A stretch of 64,000 nucleotides of DNA from Sphaerospermopsis torques-reginae ITEP-024 (GCF_019598945.1 NZ_CP080598.1:3038001-3102000), one strand, 5' to 3'; shown: positions 17,054 to 26,250, counted from the first letter of the stretch. Translations and numbers: made by a program. The notes: generated from the sequence alone by a model not told the origin.

Positions 17054-19119
17054 AACTAACATCTATTAAACTTTGTAATTTTCGCTCTTTTTATGGACAG
17101 ACTCCAGAAATTACCATTGCAACTGGAGATATGAAAAATACTACAATTATTCATGGGAATAATGGAGCAGGTAAAACCAGTTTATTAAATGCGTTTACCT
17201 GGGTGTTATATGAAAAATTTACTGCTGCTTTTGCTGCGACAGAACAGTTAGTAAATAAAAGAGCGATCGCCGAAGCAGAAAATGAACAACCTGTAGAATG
17301 TTGGGTAGAAGTTGGTTGGGAACATGAAGGAAACCGATACAGAGCAAAACGCACCTGTCGAGTATATAAAAATCCTACCACAATTGAACCAACAAAAACT
17401 AAATTAACAATTCAAACCGTAGGAGATGATGGTAAATGGTATTTTCCCATTGAACAAGCAGAGGAAATTATCAATAATATATTACCAGCAAGTTTACATC
17501 AATATTTCTTTTTTGATGGAGAAAGAATAGAAGAAATAGTTCGTTCTGACAAAAAAGCAGAAATAGCAGAAGCAACGGAAACATTTTTAGGAGTCAAAGT
17601 CATTGACTTAGCAATTAAACATTTAAAAGAAGCAAAGAAAACCCTAGATAATGAACTTGCTGCTATTGGTGATGCAGAAACCAAACAATTATTGAAAAAA
17701 CAAAATCAGCTAGAACAGGAAATAGAAAGAATCAACAAAAGACAGACAGAAATAAAAAAAGAATTAGAAAATCAACAGACATTTAAAAAAGATGTCAGCA
17801 GTCGGTTAATAGAACTCAGTGCAGTGCGAGAATTACAAGAAAGACGAGAAAGTTTAGAAACTCAAAAACGTAGTAGTTATGAAGAATTGAAAAAAACTAA
17901 AGAAGCACTGAAAAAGATTATTTCCAAACAAGCGTATACAGTATTATTAGGACAAACAACCGCCAATTTTCGGGAAATTATCAGTGAATTAAAACAAAAA
18001 GGAGAATTAAAATCAGGAATTTCTAAAGAATTTGTTGCAGAACTAATTCAAACAGGAAGATGTATTTGTGGAGCAGAATTAAAAGAAGGTGGAAATGGAC
18101 ACTTTCACGTTAAATCACTTTTGAAAAAAACCGGATCTTCCTCTGTAGAAGAAACAGCAATTAGAATGGGAGCGCAAGTTGATGATATTGATAAACAAGC
18201 GGATAATTTTTGGGAGAATGTTAACAGAGAACAAACAAGAATTAGTCAGATCAAAACCTCACTTTCCCAAATAGAAGGGGAGTTAGATAATATTGAAGAA
18301 ATTTTGCGGAAAGATCCCAATGAAGATATTAGCGGTTTACAAAAACGGTTAGATGGAATAGAAGCGAAAATTGATGAATTAAACAGAGAACAAGGTGCAA
18401 ACCAACAAGAAATTTCTCACATTAAAACAGAAGTTGATGTATTAGTCAAACAAATTGCTAAACAAAAACAAAATGAAGGAAGACAGATTTTAGCACAGCG
18501 TCGCATTATTGCAACTCAAGACGCAATTGAAAGATTAATGGAGGTGAAAAGTAGACAAGAAAAACAATTTAGATTACAATTAGAAAAGCGAGTGCAGGAA
18601 ATATTTGCAGAAATTTCTGTGACTCCTTATATTCCCAAAATTACCGAAAAATATGAACTGACTTTAGTTGAGAATACCACAGGAATAGAAGCACCGGTAG
18701 CAGCATCCACAGGAGAAAATCAAATTCTTAGTTTGTCTTTTATTGCGAGTATTATTGATAAAGTGCGGGAGTGGAGTGAGAAGAAAAAAATTATGATGGT
18801 CCCTGATAGTAGCACTTTTCCTATTGTCATGGATTCACCTTTTGGAAGTTTAGACGCTAACTCTCGTCGTCACATTGCACAAACTATTCCTAAATTAGCA
18901 AATCAGTTAGTTGTTTTGGTGACGAAAACGCAATGGAGGGTAGAAGTTGAGGAGGAAATTATTGATAGAATTGGTAAGGAATATGTGTTAACTTATTATT
19001 CTTCTAAACCTGACTGTGAACAGGATTTTATGGAGGTGAATGGGGAGAAATATTATCTGATTCGTCAAAGTCCTAGTGGTTTTGAGTATACTGAAATTAT
19101 GGAGGTGGAAAGGGGTTAA
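17050..19119 (+). CDS. SMC-like AAA ATPase with CxC hook, DndD-related
   Basis: The 689-residue protein has the Rad50/SMC plan. The Walker A motif is GNNGAGKTS (36-44), and YFFFDGERIEEI follows near 152-163. A long coiled coil (190-500) is interrupted by a CIC hook-like motif at 338-340. The ABC-type signature is STGENQILSL (553-562) and Walker B is PIVMDSPFGSLD (591-602). It resembles DndD but is clearly different from the dndD gene at 26443. I infer a DNA-handling ATPase acting with the upstream helicase and small protein in phosphorothioation-linked restriction. It starts with an ATG inside the preceding stop. Confidence 0.82.
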   Translation: MKLTSIKLCNFRSFYGQTPEITIATGDMKNTTIIHGNNGAGKTSLLNAFTWVLYEKFTAAFAATEQLVNKRAIAEAENEQPVECWVEVGWEHEGNRYRAKRTCRVYKNPTTIEPTKTKLTIQTVGDDGKWYFPIEQAEEIINNILPASLHQYFFFDGERIEEIVRSDKKAEIAEATETFLGVKVIDLAIKHLKEAKKTLDNELAAIGDAETKQLLKKQNQLEQEIERINKRQTEIKKELENQQTFKKDVSSRLIELSAVRELQERRESLETQKRSSYEELKKTKEALKKIISKQAYTVLLGQTTANFREIISELKQKGELKSGISKEFVAELIQTGRCICGAELKEGGNGHFHVKSLLKKTGSSSVEETAIRMGAQVDDIDKQADNFWENVNREQTRISQIKTSLSQIEGELDNIEEILRKDPNEDISGLQKRLDGIEAKIDELNREQGANQQEISHIKTEVDVLVKQIAKQKQNEGRQILAQRRIIATQDAIERLMEVKSRQEKQFRLQLEKRVQEIFAEISVTPYIPKITEKYELTLVENTTGIEAPVAASTGENQILSLSFIASIIDKVREWSEKKKIMMVPDSSTFPIVMDSPFGSLDANSRRHIAQTIPKLANQLVVLVTKTQWRVEVEEEIIDRIGKEYVLTYYSSKPDCEQDFMEVNGEKYYLIRQSPSGFEYTEIMEVERG

Positions 19120-19249
19120 TTTTTCTCACGCAGAGTCGCAGAGTCGCAGAGAGAAACCGAAAAATTTATCTGCGTTTATCTGTGTTCATCTGCGTTCTAT
19201 TTTTTATCTCACGCAAAGACGCAAAGGGAAGAACGCAAAGGAGAAAAAA

Positions 19250-19849
19250 ATGGTTGCTGTTTCTGATAGATTTTATATGACTCCCCAAGAGTTTTTAGAG
19301 TGGGAAGTATCACAAGAAATTAAACATGAATATCTGAATGGTGAAGTTATTGCAATGACTGGAGGTACTATTCCTCATGCTGGTATTACTTTAAATTTAG
19401 CTTCAGCTTTGAAAAGTCATTTACGGGGGAGTAAGTGTACTGCTTTGATGTCAGATGCAAAGGTGGGAGTTTCTGAAAATGGACCTTTTTTCTATCCTGA
19501 TGTGGTGGTGAGTTGTCATCCTCAAGATAAACAAGCGATTAAATTTTTGCAATTTCCTTGTTTAATTATTGAGGTGCTTTCTCCGGGTACGGAAGCTTAT
19601 GATCGGGGTAAAAAATTTGAAAAATATCGCAATTTTTCTAGTTTACAGGAATATGTTTTGATTGATTCTCAAAACATCGGTTTAGAATGTTTTCGGTTAA
19701 ATGATCGGGGTTTTTGGGAATTACATCCTTTTGTTGAAGGTGATGAGGTAGTTTTCACAAGTGTTGATTTTCGTTTTCCTTTGTCTTTGGTTTATGAAGA
19801 TGTGGTTTTGGTGGGAGAAAATGAGGAGTTTAAGGATCAAGCAGGTTAA
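19250..19849 (+). CDS. Uma2 family endonuclease
   Basis: This 199-residue member of the cyanobacterial Uma2 (DUF820) family has a PD-(D/E)XK-like fold. Marks are MTPQEFLEWE, KHEYLNGEVIAMTGG, the FYPDVVVSC strand with its aspartate, LIIEVLSPGTEAYDRGKKFEKYR and LQEYVLIDS. The ATG at 19250 follows a good GGAG ribosome site. An open frame further upstream reads through CGCAGAG and CGCAAAG repeats and is not real coding. Uma2 genes are highly multiplied in cyanobacteria and their role is unknown. This copy sits inside the Dnd island. Confidence 0.9.
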   Translation: MVAVSDRFYMTPQEFLEWEVSQEIKHEYLNGEVIAMTGGTIPHAGITLNLASALKSHLRGSKCTALMSDAKVGVSENGPFFYPDVVVSCHPQDKQAIKFLQFPCLIIEVLSPGTEAYDRGKKFEKYRNFSSLQEYVLIDSQNIGLECFRLNDRGFWELHPFVEGDEVVFTSVDFRFPLSLVYEDVVLVGENEEFKDQAG

Positions 19850-20005
19850 TTTTTGATGACAAATATTATCTGCGTCTATCTGTGTTCATCTGCGTTTTAT
19901 TTTTATCTCACGCAAAGACGCAAAGACGCAAAGGGAAGAACGCAAAGGTTTGATTTTAGTTAGTACAATTTGTTGTAGGATATTGGGAGTTGAGATTTTA
20001 AGATT

Positions 20006-20479
20006 ATGGCGGAATCTGGTAGAATTAGGGTGGCTAAGGATAAGGCTGATTTGGTGAAGTCTTTAATTTCTTCTGATGGGGGAAATGGTCCTTTTCAAAC
20101 TTTTGCTGATGTGATTGTTTTTGCTGCTGCTTTGGGTGTTAAGTATAAGAAGCGTGTTCCTTTTGAGGAGGTTTCTAAACGTGAACCTGTACCCATTAGG
20201 ATAGAAACATTTATGTCAATGGGATATGATGTTGTTATTAAATTACTTGGAATAACAGAAACTCAAAATATTCAAATTTTATCACCTAGTGATGAGGAAT
20301 TTGAAAAACAACGTAATGAAATTTTTGAAGAATACGCTAATGGTGGTTTAGAAGTTTTACAAGAACACCTCAGAGGTGCTATTGATTATACAGACCAAAT
20401 TTTATTATTTTTAATATCTGATAAAGACAAGAAAAACGAAGATGACGGAGAATTTGATTTAAGAAAATTCCTAAGTTAG
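20006..20479 (+). CDS. DNA phosphorothioation-associated protein 4
   Basis: The 157-residue protein matches the small Dnd-associated family 4. It opens with RIRVAKDKADLVKSLI, and QTFADVIVFAAALGVKYKKRVPF is its most conserved stretch. The C-terminal half is acidic. Its biochemical job is not known, but the family is found only with dnd clusters. It precedes the SBD-HNH nuclease gene on the same strand with a 40-base gap that carries the palindrome at 20508. Confidence 0.85.
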   Translation: MAESGRIRVAKDKADLVKSLISSDGGNGPFQTFADVIVFAAALGVKYKKRVPFEEVSKREPVPIRIETFMSMGYDVVIKLLGITETQNIQILSPSDEEFEKQRNEIFEEYANGGLEVLQEHLRGAIDYTDQILLFLISDKDKKNEDDGEFDLRKFLS

Positions 20480-20507
20480 AAATTTGCATTTTAATTACAC
20501 TTAACCA

Positions 20508-20519
20508 GTTTTTAAAAAC
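20508..20519. promoter_or_regulatory. palindrome GTTTTTAAAAAC directly before the SBD-HNH gene
   Basis: A perfect 12-bp palindrome ends one base before the ATG of the nuclease gene. The same 12 bases recur at 23343-23354 in the dndB-dndC gap. Sharing of an exact palindrome by two promoter regions of one island suggests a common operator. Confidence 0.5.
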
Positions 20520-21443
20520 ATGAACACTTTATCATTATACTGCCAAAAGTTATCTAATCTCAATGTAAACAACAATAAAAAACGTGGTATTGCTTTACAT
20601 AAACCAATCTTAATTTTATCAGTTATAGATTTAATTAGCAGAGATATTATTGCAAAAAATGAAATTACAGTTTCAGATGAATTAATTGAAACCTTTGACA
20701 AATATTGGCAGATAATAGGATCACATTCTTACACAGGAGGTTTACATTATCCTTTCTTTCATTTACAAAGTGAAGGTTTTTGGCATTTAGAATTTAAACC
20801 TGATTTTAATGGACTGCAACCAAAGACAACCAACAAATTTAAAAAAGCTGTAGAATATGCTTATTTAGATAATGAATTATTTGAGTTTTTACAAAATGAC
20901 ATTACCAGAAAAGAATTACTAGATGCACTAATAGGAGCATTTTTTCCTGATCAAGATAACCAAATAGATAGCATTTTACAAATTAATCAAAATTTTGAAG
21001 ATGAAATTATAATACCTGAGTCTGCTGAAAACATTCCTAAATATAGATTACAAAAAACAATTATTAGAAATGCCTTTTTCAGAAAAGCGGTAGTTTCTGT
21101 ATATAGTTGTCAATGTGCTTTTTGTGGGTTAATGGTTAATAAAAATTTTAGTCAAAATATAGTAGATGGCGCACATATAAAACCATTTTCCCAATTTTAT
21201 GACAGTAGAATACATAACGGTATTGCCCTATGTAAAAATCATCATTGGGCATTTGATAGAGGTTGGTTTGGTGTTGATGAACAATACAAAATTATCGTTA
21301 GTCAAAACTTAGAAGAAATATCTCCCCATGCTAAACCAATAAAAGATTTTCATGGGGAAAAACTCATATTACCTAAAATAGAGAAATACTTTCCAGATAT
21401 TGAAGCTTTACAATGGCATCGTCACAATATTTTTCAATCATAA
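20520..21443 (+). CDS. phosphorothioated-DNA-binding HNH restriction endonuclease (SBD-HNH type)
   Basis: The 307-residue protein has an N-terminal part with the KKRGIALHKPILILSVIDLI segment typical of sulfur-binding domains that grip phosphorothioate DNA. A C-terminal HNH nuclease follows, with CQCAFCG, DGAHIKPFSQF and NGIALCKNHHWAFDRG. Family members (ScoMcrA-like) cut near phosphorothioates. In a host that makes the modification, such an enzyme must be kept in check or must spare the host pattern. It starts at an ATG immediately after the 20508 palindrome. Confidence 0.85.
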   Translation: MNTLSLYCQKLSNLNVNNNKKRGIALHKPILILSVIDLISRDIIAKNEITVSDELIETFDKYWQIIGSHSYTGGLHYPFFHLQSEGFWHLEFKPDFNGLQPKTTNKFKKAVEYAYLDNELFEFLQNDITRKELLDALIGAFFPDQDNQIDSILQINQNFEDEIIIPESAENIPKYRLQKTIIRNAFFRKAVVSVYSCQCAFCGLMVNKNFSQNIVDGAHIKPFSQFYDSRIHNGIALCKNHHWAFDRGWFGVDEQYKIIVSQNLEEISPHAKPIKDFHGEKLILPKIEKYFPDIEALQWHRHNIFQS

Positions 21444-21470
21444 ATATTACATTATAAATATTACATTAAA

Positions 21471-21642
21471 GCCAGGGAATAAATTCCCTGTCTCAAAGCT
21501 AAAGTCGGTTAAAACCGACTATTTAATCTTTATATATTCTGTTTTATGAATAAAAATTGATTGTATTTTGAGTTAATTAAATATCAAAATACAGTACGTT
21601 TTAACGTACTTTTGCTATTAGCCCGGAAATTAATTTCCGGGC
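21471..21642. repeat. inverted pair of two-hairpin REP-like units
   Basis: Four perfect hairpins occur in mirror order. 21473-21490 is centred on GGGAAT/ATTCCC, 21503-21520 is AGTCGGTT/AACCGACT, 21593-21610 is AGTACGTT/AACGTACT, and 21621-21642 is GCCCGGAAAT/ATTTCCGGGC. The right half in reverse complement has the same order as the left half, and it shares the TAATAGCAAAAGT linker with the unit at 26251-26300. Confidence 0.75.
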
Positions 21643-21674
21643 GGGTATGTCACCAAACAAGTAAATATTTTTAA

Positions 21675-23270
21675 CTATAAAACTGCTGGTAAACCTACAT
21701 CTTGCTGATCAACCAACTTACCATCAAAACCAATAGTATTATCTTCCATTGTTCTAGCATCAGCTAAAGCTTTACGCAGTTGTGCAACCTCCATCTGATC
21801 TTTCATTCCCCCCAAAATATAAACTAACAACTTCACCGCTAACTCCTTTCCTGCAACCTGAACCCGCTTTTTATTCGGATCATATAAAACCCCATACCAT
21901 ACAGAATGGGGAAACTCCATTTCACTAAAACCACCTTGACGATCAAACTTTCTTAACTTCTTAAAAATAGTTTCTAAAGACAAACCTTTTTTAAAAACCA
22001 AAATTCCCAAAGCTTGCGCTAAAGCAACTTGAGCAACAGGACGAAATAAAATATTACCCTCACCACCACCTTTTTCAAAACTAAACCGTCGCAAAACTGG
22101 TGTATCTTCGTGATCTAAAATTTTATAACTGGGAAGACTCGCTAAATAATCAAATAATTCTGTAAAATCTGCAATTCCTTCCTGTAATTCCTCATCATCT
22201 GGACGCATGGAAATTAACCCTTTTTCTAAAGGTTGCCAATGGGGGAATTTTTGCCCTAAATATTTAGTAGACATATCCTGTAAAGCTTGCAGCGTAGTCA
22301 ATACAGTAGAATTTTTTGCTACTGTAGCACTATTCCAATTAATACGCGGTTTGCGGTTTTCTTTGTCTGCTAAAAGTGGATGTGTCACCGCAATTTTTCG
22401 GGCTACAATAGCAAAACCATCATCTTCATTTAACTGGGTTAATTGACCTTTTGTTAAAGGTGCAGCCATTAAATTTACATGAACAAAAATAGACCTAACT
22501 CGCTGTTTTGCTTCTGTATAAGTTTCTCCAACATTCACCGCGCAAATAAACTCAATGCCGATTTTTTCCTGTGGTAAATTTTGCAAATAATCAGCATCAA
22601 TTTGAGAACTATCTATTAATTCATCAAGAGTAATATAACTATCATTAGGAGTTTTATCTTTTTTAAATCTTCTCAATTTTCCGGTTTTTAGTAATTCTAA
22701 TAAACCTTGAACTCCCATTAATCTATGCTGACCATCTAAAGCATAAATACTAACATCTTCTTCCGCTACATTTAACAAACCAACAGTACCATTTTTATCT
22801 AAAGGAATAAAATTAGTGGTAGCTTTTTTAGCACGTCCTTCACTATCCCATTCATCCGCTTTTGCATTATCAACCCAAGGTTGATTAATTACAACCAATA
22901 CCGGGGGAAACTTATGATTTTTCCGCGCTGCTAAATATTGTACTAATGGTGCTTGACGTGACCAGTCTAACGGTCGTTGTTGAACTTCATCAATACTATC
23001 AGCATCAATTTCAATATTCTCTGTTTCTGAATTGTACTTATTTTGCAATATTGGTAATGTAGAAGCAAATTTAACTCTATTTGCAAACCATTCTAATGTC
23101 ACAGAACCTACATAGGCTGCAACATCACCCATTTTAGTTTGTTGTACTAGAATTTGGTCTTTTTTACCAAGTAACTGATCTAGTAATACAGATAACACCT
23201 GATGATTTTCAGTTAAGCTTTCTGGATACTGTTGAGAAATATTACGGTTGTTTTCTGGTATGCTGTCCAT
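21675..23270 (-). CDS. dndB: DNA sulfur modification protein DndB
   Basis: DndB belongs to the DGQHR-domain family; the YALDGQHRLMGVQGL motif lies at about residues 176-190. In other bacteria DndB represses the dnd operon and shapes where phosphorothioates are placed. The protein is about 531 residues from the ATG at 23270 (MDSIPENNRN); an upstream TTG would add seven residues. It is transcribed away from dndC across a 192-base gap that holds two TTTTTAAAAA palindromes, fitting a divergent, self-regulated pair. Confidence 0.93.
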   Translation of the reverse strand: MDSIPENNRNISQQYPESLTENHQVLSVLLDQLLGKKDQILVQQTKMGDVAAYVGSVTLEWFANRVKFASTLPILQNKYNSETENIEIDADSIDEVQQRPLDWSRQAPLVQYLAARKNHKFPPVLVVINQPWVDNAKADEWDSEGRAKKATTNFIPLDKNGTVGLLNVAEEDVSIYALDGQHRLMGVQGLLELLKTGKLRRFKKDKTPNDSYITLDELIDSSQIDADYLQNLPQEKIGIEFICAVNVGETYTEAKQRVRSIFVHVNLMAAPLTKGQLTQLNEDDGFAIVARKIAVTHPLLADKENRKPRINWNSATVAKNSTVLTTLQALQDMSTKYLGQKFPHWQPLEKGLISMRPDDEELQEGIADFTELFDYLASLPSYKILDHEDTPVLRRFSFEKGGGEGNILFRPVAQVALAQALGILVFKKGLSLETIFKKLRKFDRQGGFSEMEFPHSVWYGVLYDPNKKRVQVAGKELAVKLLVYILGGMKDQMEVAQLRKALADARTMEDNTIGFDGKLVDQQDVGLPAVL

Positions 23271-23277
23271 GAAGTCA

Positions 23278-23289
23278 ATTTTTAAAAAC
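23278..23289. promoter_or_regulatory. near-copy of the GTTTTTAAAAAC palindrome before dndB
   Basis: ATTTTTAAAAAC differs from the repeated palindrome at one end base only and lies just upstream of the dndB ATG. It may be a second operator half of the 23343 site, 54 bases apart centre to centre. Confidence 0.35.
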
Positions 23290-23340
23290 AAAAGTTAAGG
23301 TTACTAGCTTATTTTGTCAAAATAGTAGATACTATAATTG

Positions 23341-23356
23341 TAGTTTTTAAAAACTA
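23341..23356. promoter_or_regulatory. 16-bp palindrome TAGTTTTTAAAAACTA in the dndB-dndC gap
   Basis: This is a perfect palindrome in the divergent promoter region, 107 bases before dndC and 71 before dndB. Its 12-base core equals the site before the SBD-HNH gene at 20508-20519. DndB is the obvious candidate to bind it, by analogy with DndB repressors elsewhere. Confidence 0.5.
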
Positions 23357-23462
23357 AATTAAAAAACAAATGTAACTAATCTTAGTATAAATAATTGCTT
23401 TGATTGCATATACTTAAACATACAAAATCAGGCTGCATCTATATATTTACGGGTAAAGAGTC

Positions 23463-25082
23463 ATGACTATCGCACAAACACCAGACAGTAAAACTCCGCA
23501 AAATCGCACTGTAGCGGAATTAGTAGACTATATTCAAGTTCTCACCACAGAAATTCAGGAATTATATTGTTTGGATGCGATACCTTGGGTTGTGGGTTAT
23601 TCCGGGGGAAAAGACAGTACAGCAACTTTACAACTCATTTGGAATGCTATTTCTGGACTTCCACCAGAAAAAAGAACTAAAACTATTCATGTTATTACCA
23701 CAGATACGGGTGTAGAAAATCCTTATGTTTCTGCTTGGGTACGTAATTCATTAAAACAAATGGAAATTGCTGCCCAAGAACAAAAAATGCCAATGACACC
23801 ACATTTATTACAACCAGAAACCAAACAAACCTACTGGGCGGGTTTAATTGGTAAAGGATATCCCGCACCTCGTCATACATTTCGCTGGTGTACTGGAAGA
23901 TTAAAAATTGATCCTTCTAACCGTTTTATTCGTGATGTGGTTAGAGGTAGTGGTGAAACAATTGTTGTATTAGGAACTCGCAAAACTGAAAGTACAAATC
24001 GTGCTTTAATTATGACAAAGAGAGAAGAAGGAAGAGTCAGAGATAGGCTTTCTCCTCATCCTAGTCTCATTAATTCTTTGTTATATACACCTATAGAAGA
24101 TTGGCGTAATGATGAAGTTTGGCTATATTTAATGCAGTGGGAAAATCCTTGGGGATATAGCAATAAAGATTTATTTAATATGTATAGAGAATCAACAGCA
24201 GATAATGAATGTCCTTTAGTTATTGATACATCTACTCCTAGTTGTGGAAATTCTCGTTTTGGTTGCTGGGTTTGTACCTTGGTTAGCAGTGACAAATCTT
24301 TAAACGCGATGATTCAAAATGATGAAGAAAAAGAATGGATGCAACCAATAGTTGATTTCCGTAGAGAATTAGATATTGAAAACGATAGAGAAAAAAGAGA
24401 TTTTCGACGGATATGGGGAGAAGTGCAATTATTTGAACGGAACAGAAACGGTGAAACATCAATTGAACCCATACCCGGACCCTATACAAAATATTGGCGA
24501 GAATATTGGTTAAGAAAATTATTAACCGCCCAAACTGAAATGAGAAAGAACGCCCCGGAAAATATGCGGGATATCACCTTAATATCTATGGAAGAACTCA
24601 GCGAAATTCGCCGTATCTGGTTAGAAGAAAAACACGAATTTGATGATAGTTTACCCCGAATCTATCAAGAAGTGACAGGAGAAAAATTTACAGATCCCCG
24701 TCCTGGTGCTGATTATAGCCTACTAGGTAGCGATGAATGGGAAGTATTAGAAGAAATTTGTGAAGGTGACGCAATGCAATTAGAATTGATGGCGAAATTA
24801 TTAGATACAGAAAGACAATTTAAGAAAAAAACGCGCCGAGTAGGAATTTTTGATAGTTTAGAAAAATGCTTTGAAACCAGTTCCCGTTCCCAGCAAGATG
24901 CTATTGATTATGCCCATTTAAAGCGTGATTTAAGAGAAGCTGCACTTAAAGGAGATGTGTCAACAATTCGCGCAGCATTTAAACAGTTAAATATTGGAGA
25001 AACAGCAGAAATAGAGGAGAAAGAAGAACCGAATAAACCCAAAAATTTTGCGAGTATGAAATTTAAGAAAGATAAATCATGA
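23463..25082 (+). CDS. dndC: DNA phosphorothioation sulfurtransferase DndC
   Basis: This PAPS-reductase/ATP-pyrophosphatase family protein has the P-loop YSGGKDST at residues 46-53. It has cysteines at 143, 250, 261, 268 and 271 (CGNSRFGCWVC), suited to the 4Fe-4S cluster of DndC. It activates the DNA backbone and takes part in replacing a non-bridging oxygen by sulfur. The length of 539 residues is within the family range and the ATG start is well supported. It is followed by CTAAAAT heptamer repeats and an Rpn-type gene before dndD, so the core operon is interrupted. Confidence 0.95.
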   Translation: MTIAQTPDSKTPQNRTVAELVDYIQVLTTEIQELYCLDAIPWVVGYSGGKDSTATLQLIWNAISGLPPEKRTKTIHVITTDTGVENPYVSAWVRNSLKQMEIAAQEQKMPMTPHLLQPETKQTYWAGLIGKGYPAPRHTFRWCTGRLKIDPSNRFIRDVVRGSGETIVVLGTRKTESTNRALIMTKREEGRVRDRLSPHPSLINSLLYTPIEDWRNDEVWLYLMQWENPWGYSNKDLFNMYRESTADNECPLVIDTSTPSCGNSRFGCWVCTLVSSDKSLNAMIQNDEEKEWMQPIVDFRRELDIENDREKRDFRRIWGEVQLFERNRNGETSIEPIPGPYTKYWREYWLRKLLTAQTEMRKNAPENMRDITLISMEELSEIRRIWLEEKHEFDDSLPRIYQEVTGEKFTDPRPGADYSLLGSDEWEVLEEICEGDAMQLELMAKLLDTERQFKKKTRRVGIFDSLEKCFETSSRSQQDAIDYAHLKRDLREAALKGDVSTIRAAFKQLNIGETAEIEEKEEPNKPKNFASMKFKKDKS

Positions 25083-25101
25083 AAATAATGTAATCAAGTT
25101 A

Positions 25102-25141
25102 AATCCAAAATCTAAAATCTAAAATCTAAAATCTAAAATCA
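25102..25141. repeat. AAATCTA heptamer repeat between dndC and the Rpn-type gene
   Basis: About five tandem copies of a 7-bp AATCTAA-type unit fill the short gap. The same kind of word appears at many gene boundaries in this window. Confidence 0.6.
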
Positions 25142-25142
25142 A

Positions 25143-26216
25143 ATGACTCGTTTTATCCATGATCAATTTGCTAAACAATATCTCACAGAACTATTTACAC
25201 CTTATGGTAAAGTAGAGACAAGTAAAGATATTACCTCAGAAGTCAGACAAATTGATATATTATTTACACCATCATCACCATCCCCAGAAAATATAGAAAC
25301 CTTGGGAATATTAGGGAGAATGGGAACTTATGCAAACTCAGTAGTAATTGAACCATTCCGTAATGCGGTAAGTGAAAGTGAAATTCGTAGTTGTATGGGT
25401 AAATTATTTGATATCCATGCAGAAATAGAAAGACAAGGAAAAAGGAATAATACAAAAACAAACAACCAGGAATTACCTTTTTTATGGATATTAACACCCA
25501 CTGCATCAGAAGAACTCTTATCAGGTTGTAATGCAACTCAAGATTTAGAAAACTGGGGACCAGGGGTTTATTTTACCGGAAAAGTATTCAAAACTGGAAT
25601 TATTGTCATTCATCAATTACCCAGTACACCAGAAACTTTGTTTTTAAGGATATTAGGGAGGGGAAAAGTCCAAAGACAAGCAGTGGAAGAGTTAGAAGCA
25701 CTAGCTAATAACAATCCATTCTTAGAAAATGTTATAAAATTAGTAAATGACCTAATTGCTATTTTATCAGCCCGCCAACAAAAAGAGAAAGATATTGATC
25801 AAGATGATCAGGAGTTGATTATGAAATTATCAGAAATGTATGAACAACTATTAGCAGAACTGAAAGAACAAAAACGACAAGAAGGTCGTCAAGAAGGTAT
25901 TGAAGAAGGTCGTCGAGAAGGTTTAGAACAGGGTTTAGAACAGGGTTTAGAACAAGGTCGAGAACAAGGTCGAGAACAGGGTTTAGAACAAGGTTTAGAA
26001 CAAGGTTTAGAACAAGGTTTAGAACAAGGTCGAGAACAAGGTGAAAAAAGAGAAAGACGTGCAATGGTAGAAAGTATTTTACAAGTACGTTTTGGAGAAG
26101 TTGATGCTGAATTAGCTAAAATTGTGGATCAAGTAGTTAATATATCCAGAGAAGAGTTTACGCCTTTACTGTTACAGTTGTCTCGGGAGGAGTTATTAGC
26201 TAGGTTTAGAAATTAG
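25143..26216 (+). CDS. Rpn/DUF4351-type putative PD-(D/E)XK nuclease with EQG repeats
   Basis: The 357-residue protein has the nuclease-like N-terminus of cyanobacterial Rpn (recombination-promoting nuclease/putative transposase) relatives: FIHDQFAKQYLTELFTPYG, then VRQIDILFTP with the conserved aspartate. A run of 4-residue units EQGL or EQGR (12-bp DNA repeat, 25926-26045) follows, then a DUF4351-like tail (QVRFGEVDAELAKIVDQV). It lies between dndC and dndD but is not a known Dnd component. I consider it an insertion into the cluster. Confidence 0.75.
   Translation: MTRFIHDQFAKQYLTELFTPYGKVETSKDITSEVRQIDILFTPSSPSPENIETLGILGRMGTYANSVVIEPFRNAVSESEIRSCMGKLFDIHAEIERQGKRNNTKTNNQELPFLWILTPTASEELLSGCNATQDLENWGPGVYFTGKVFKTGIIVIHQLPSTPETLFLRILGRGKVQRQAVEELEALANNNPFLENVIKLVNDLIAILSARQQKEKDIDQDDQELIMKLSEMYEQLLAELKEQKRQEGRQEGIEEGRREGLEQGLEQGLEQGREQGREQGLEQGLEQGLEQGLEQGREQGEKRERRAMVESILQVRFGEVDAELAKIVDQVVNISREEFTPLLLQLSREELLARFRN
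25926..26045 (+). repeat. 12-bp tandem repeat coding for EQG(L/R)
   Basis: About ten in-frame 12-bp units of the GGTTTAGAACAA or GGTCGAGAACAA kind encode a charged helical linker. Copy number in such arrays usually varies between strains. Confidence 0.85.
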
Positions 26217-26250
26217 CACTCATGTCAACTTAAAGTAAAACCGATAACCC

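Noticed and set aside
19076-19249. Upstream extension of the Uma2 gene at 19250
   Set aside because: It overlaps the end of the SMC-like gene and reads through CGCAGAG and CGCAAAG repeats; a good ribosome site precedes the ATG at 19250.
25819-26064. Minus-strand frame reading LNLVLNLVLNP
   Set aside because: It is the mirror of the EQG(L/R) repeat in the Rpn-type gene and has no independent coding character.
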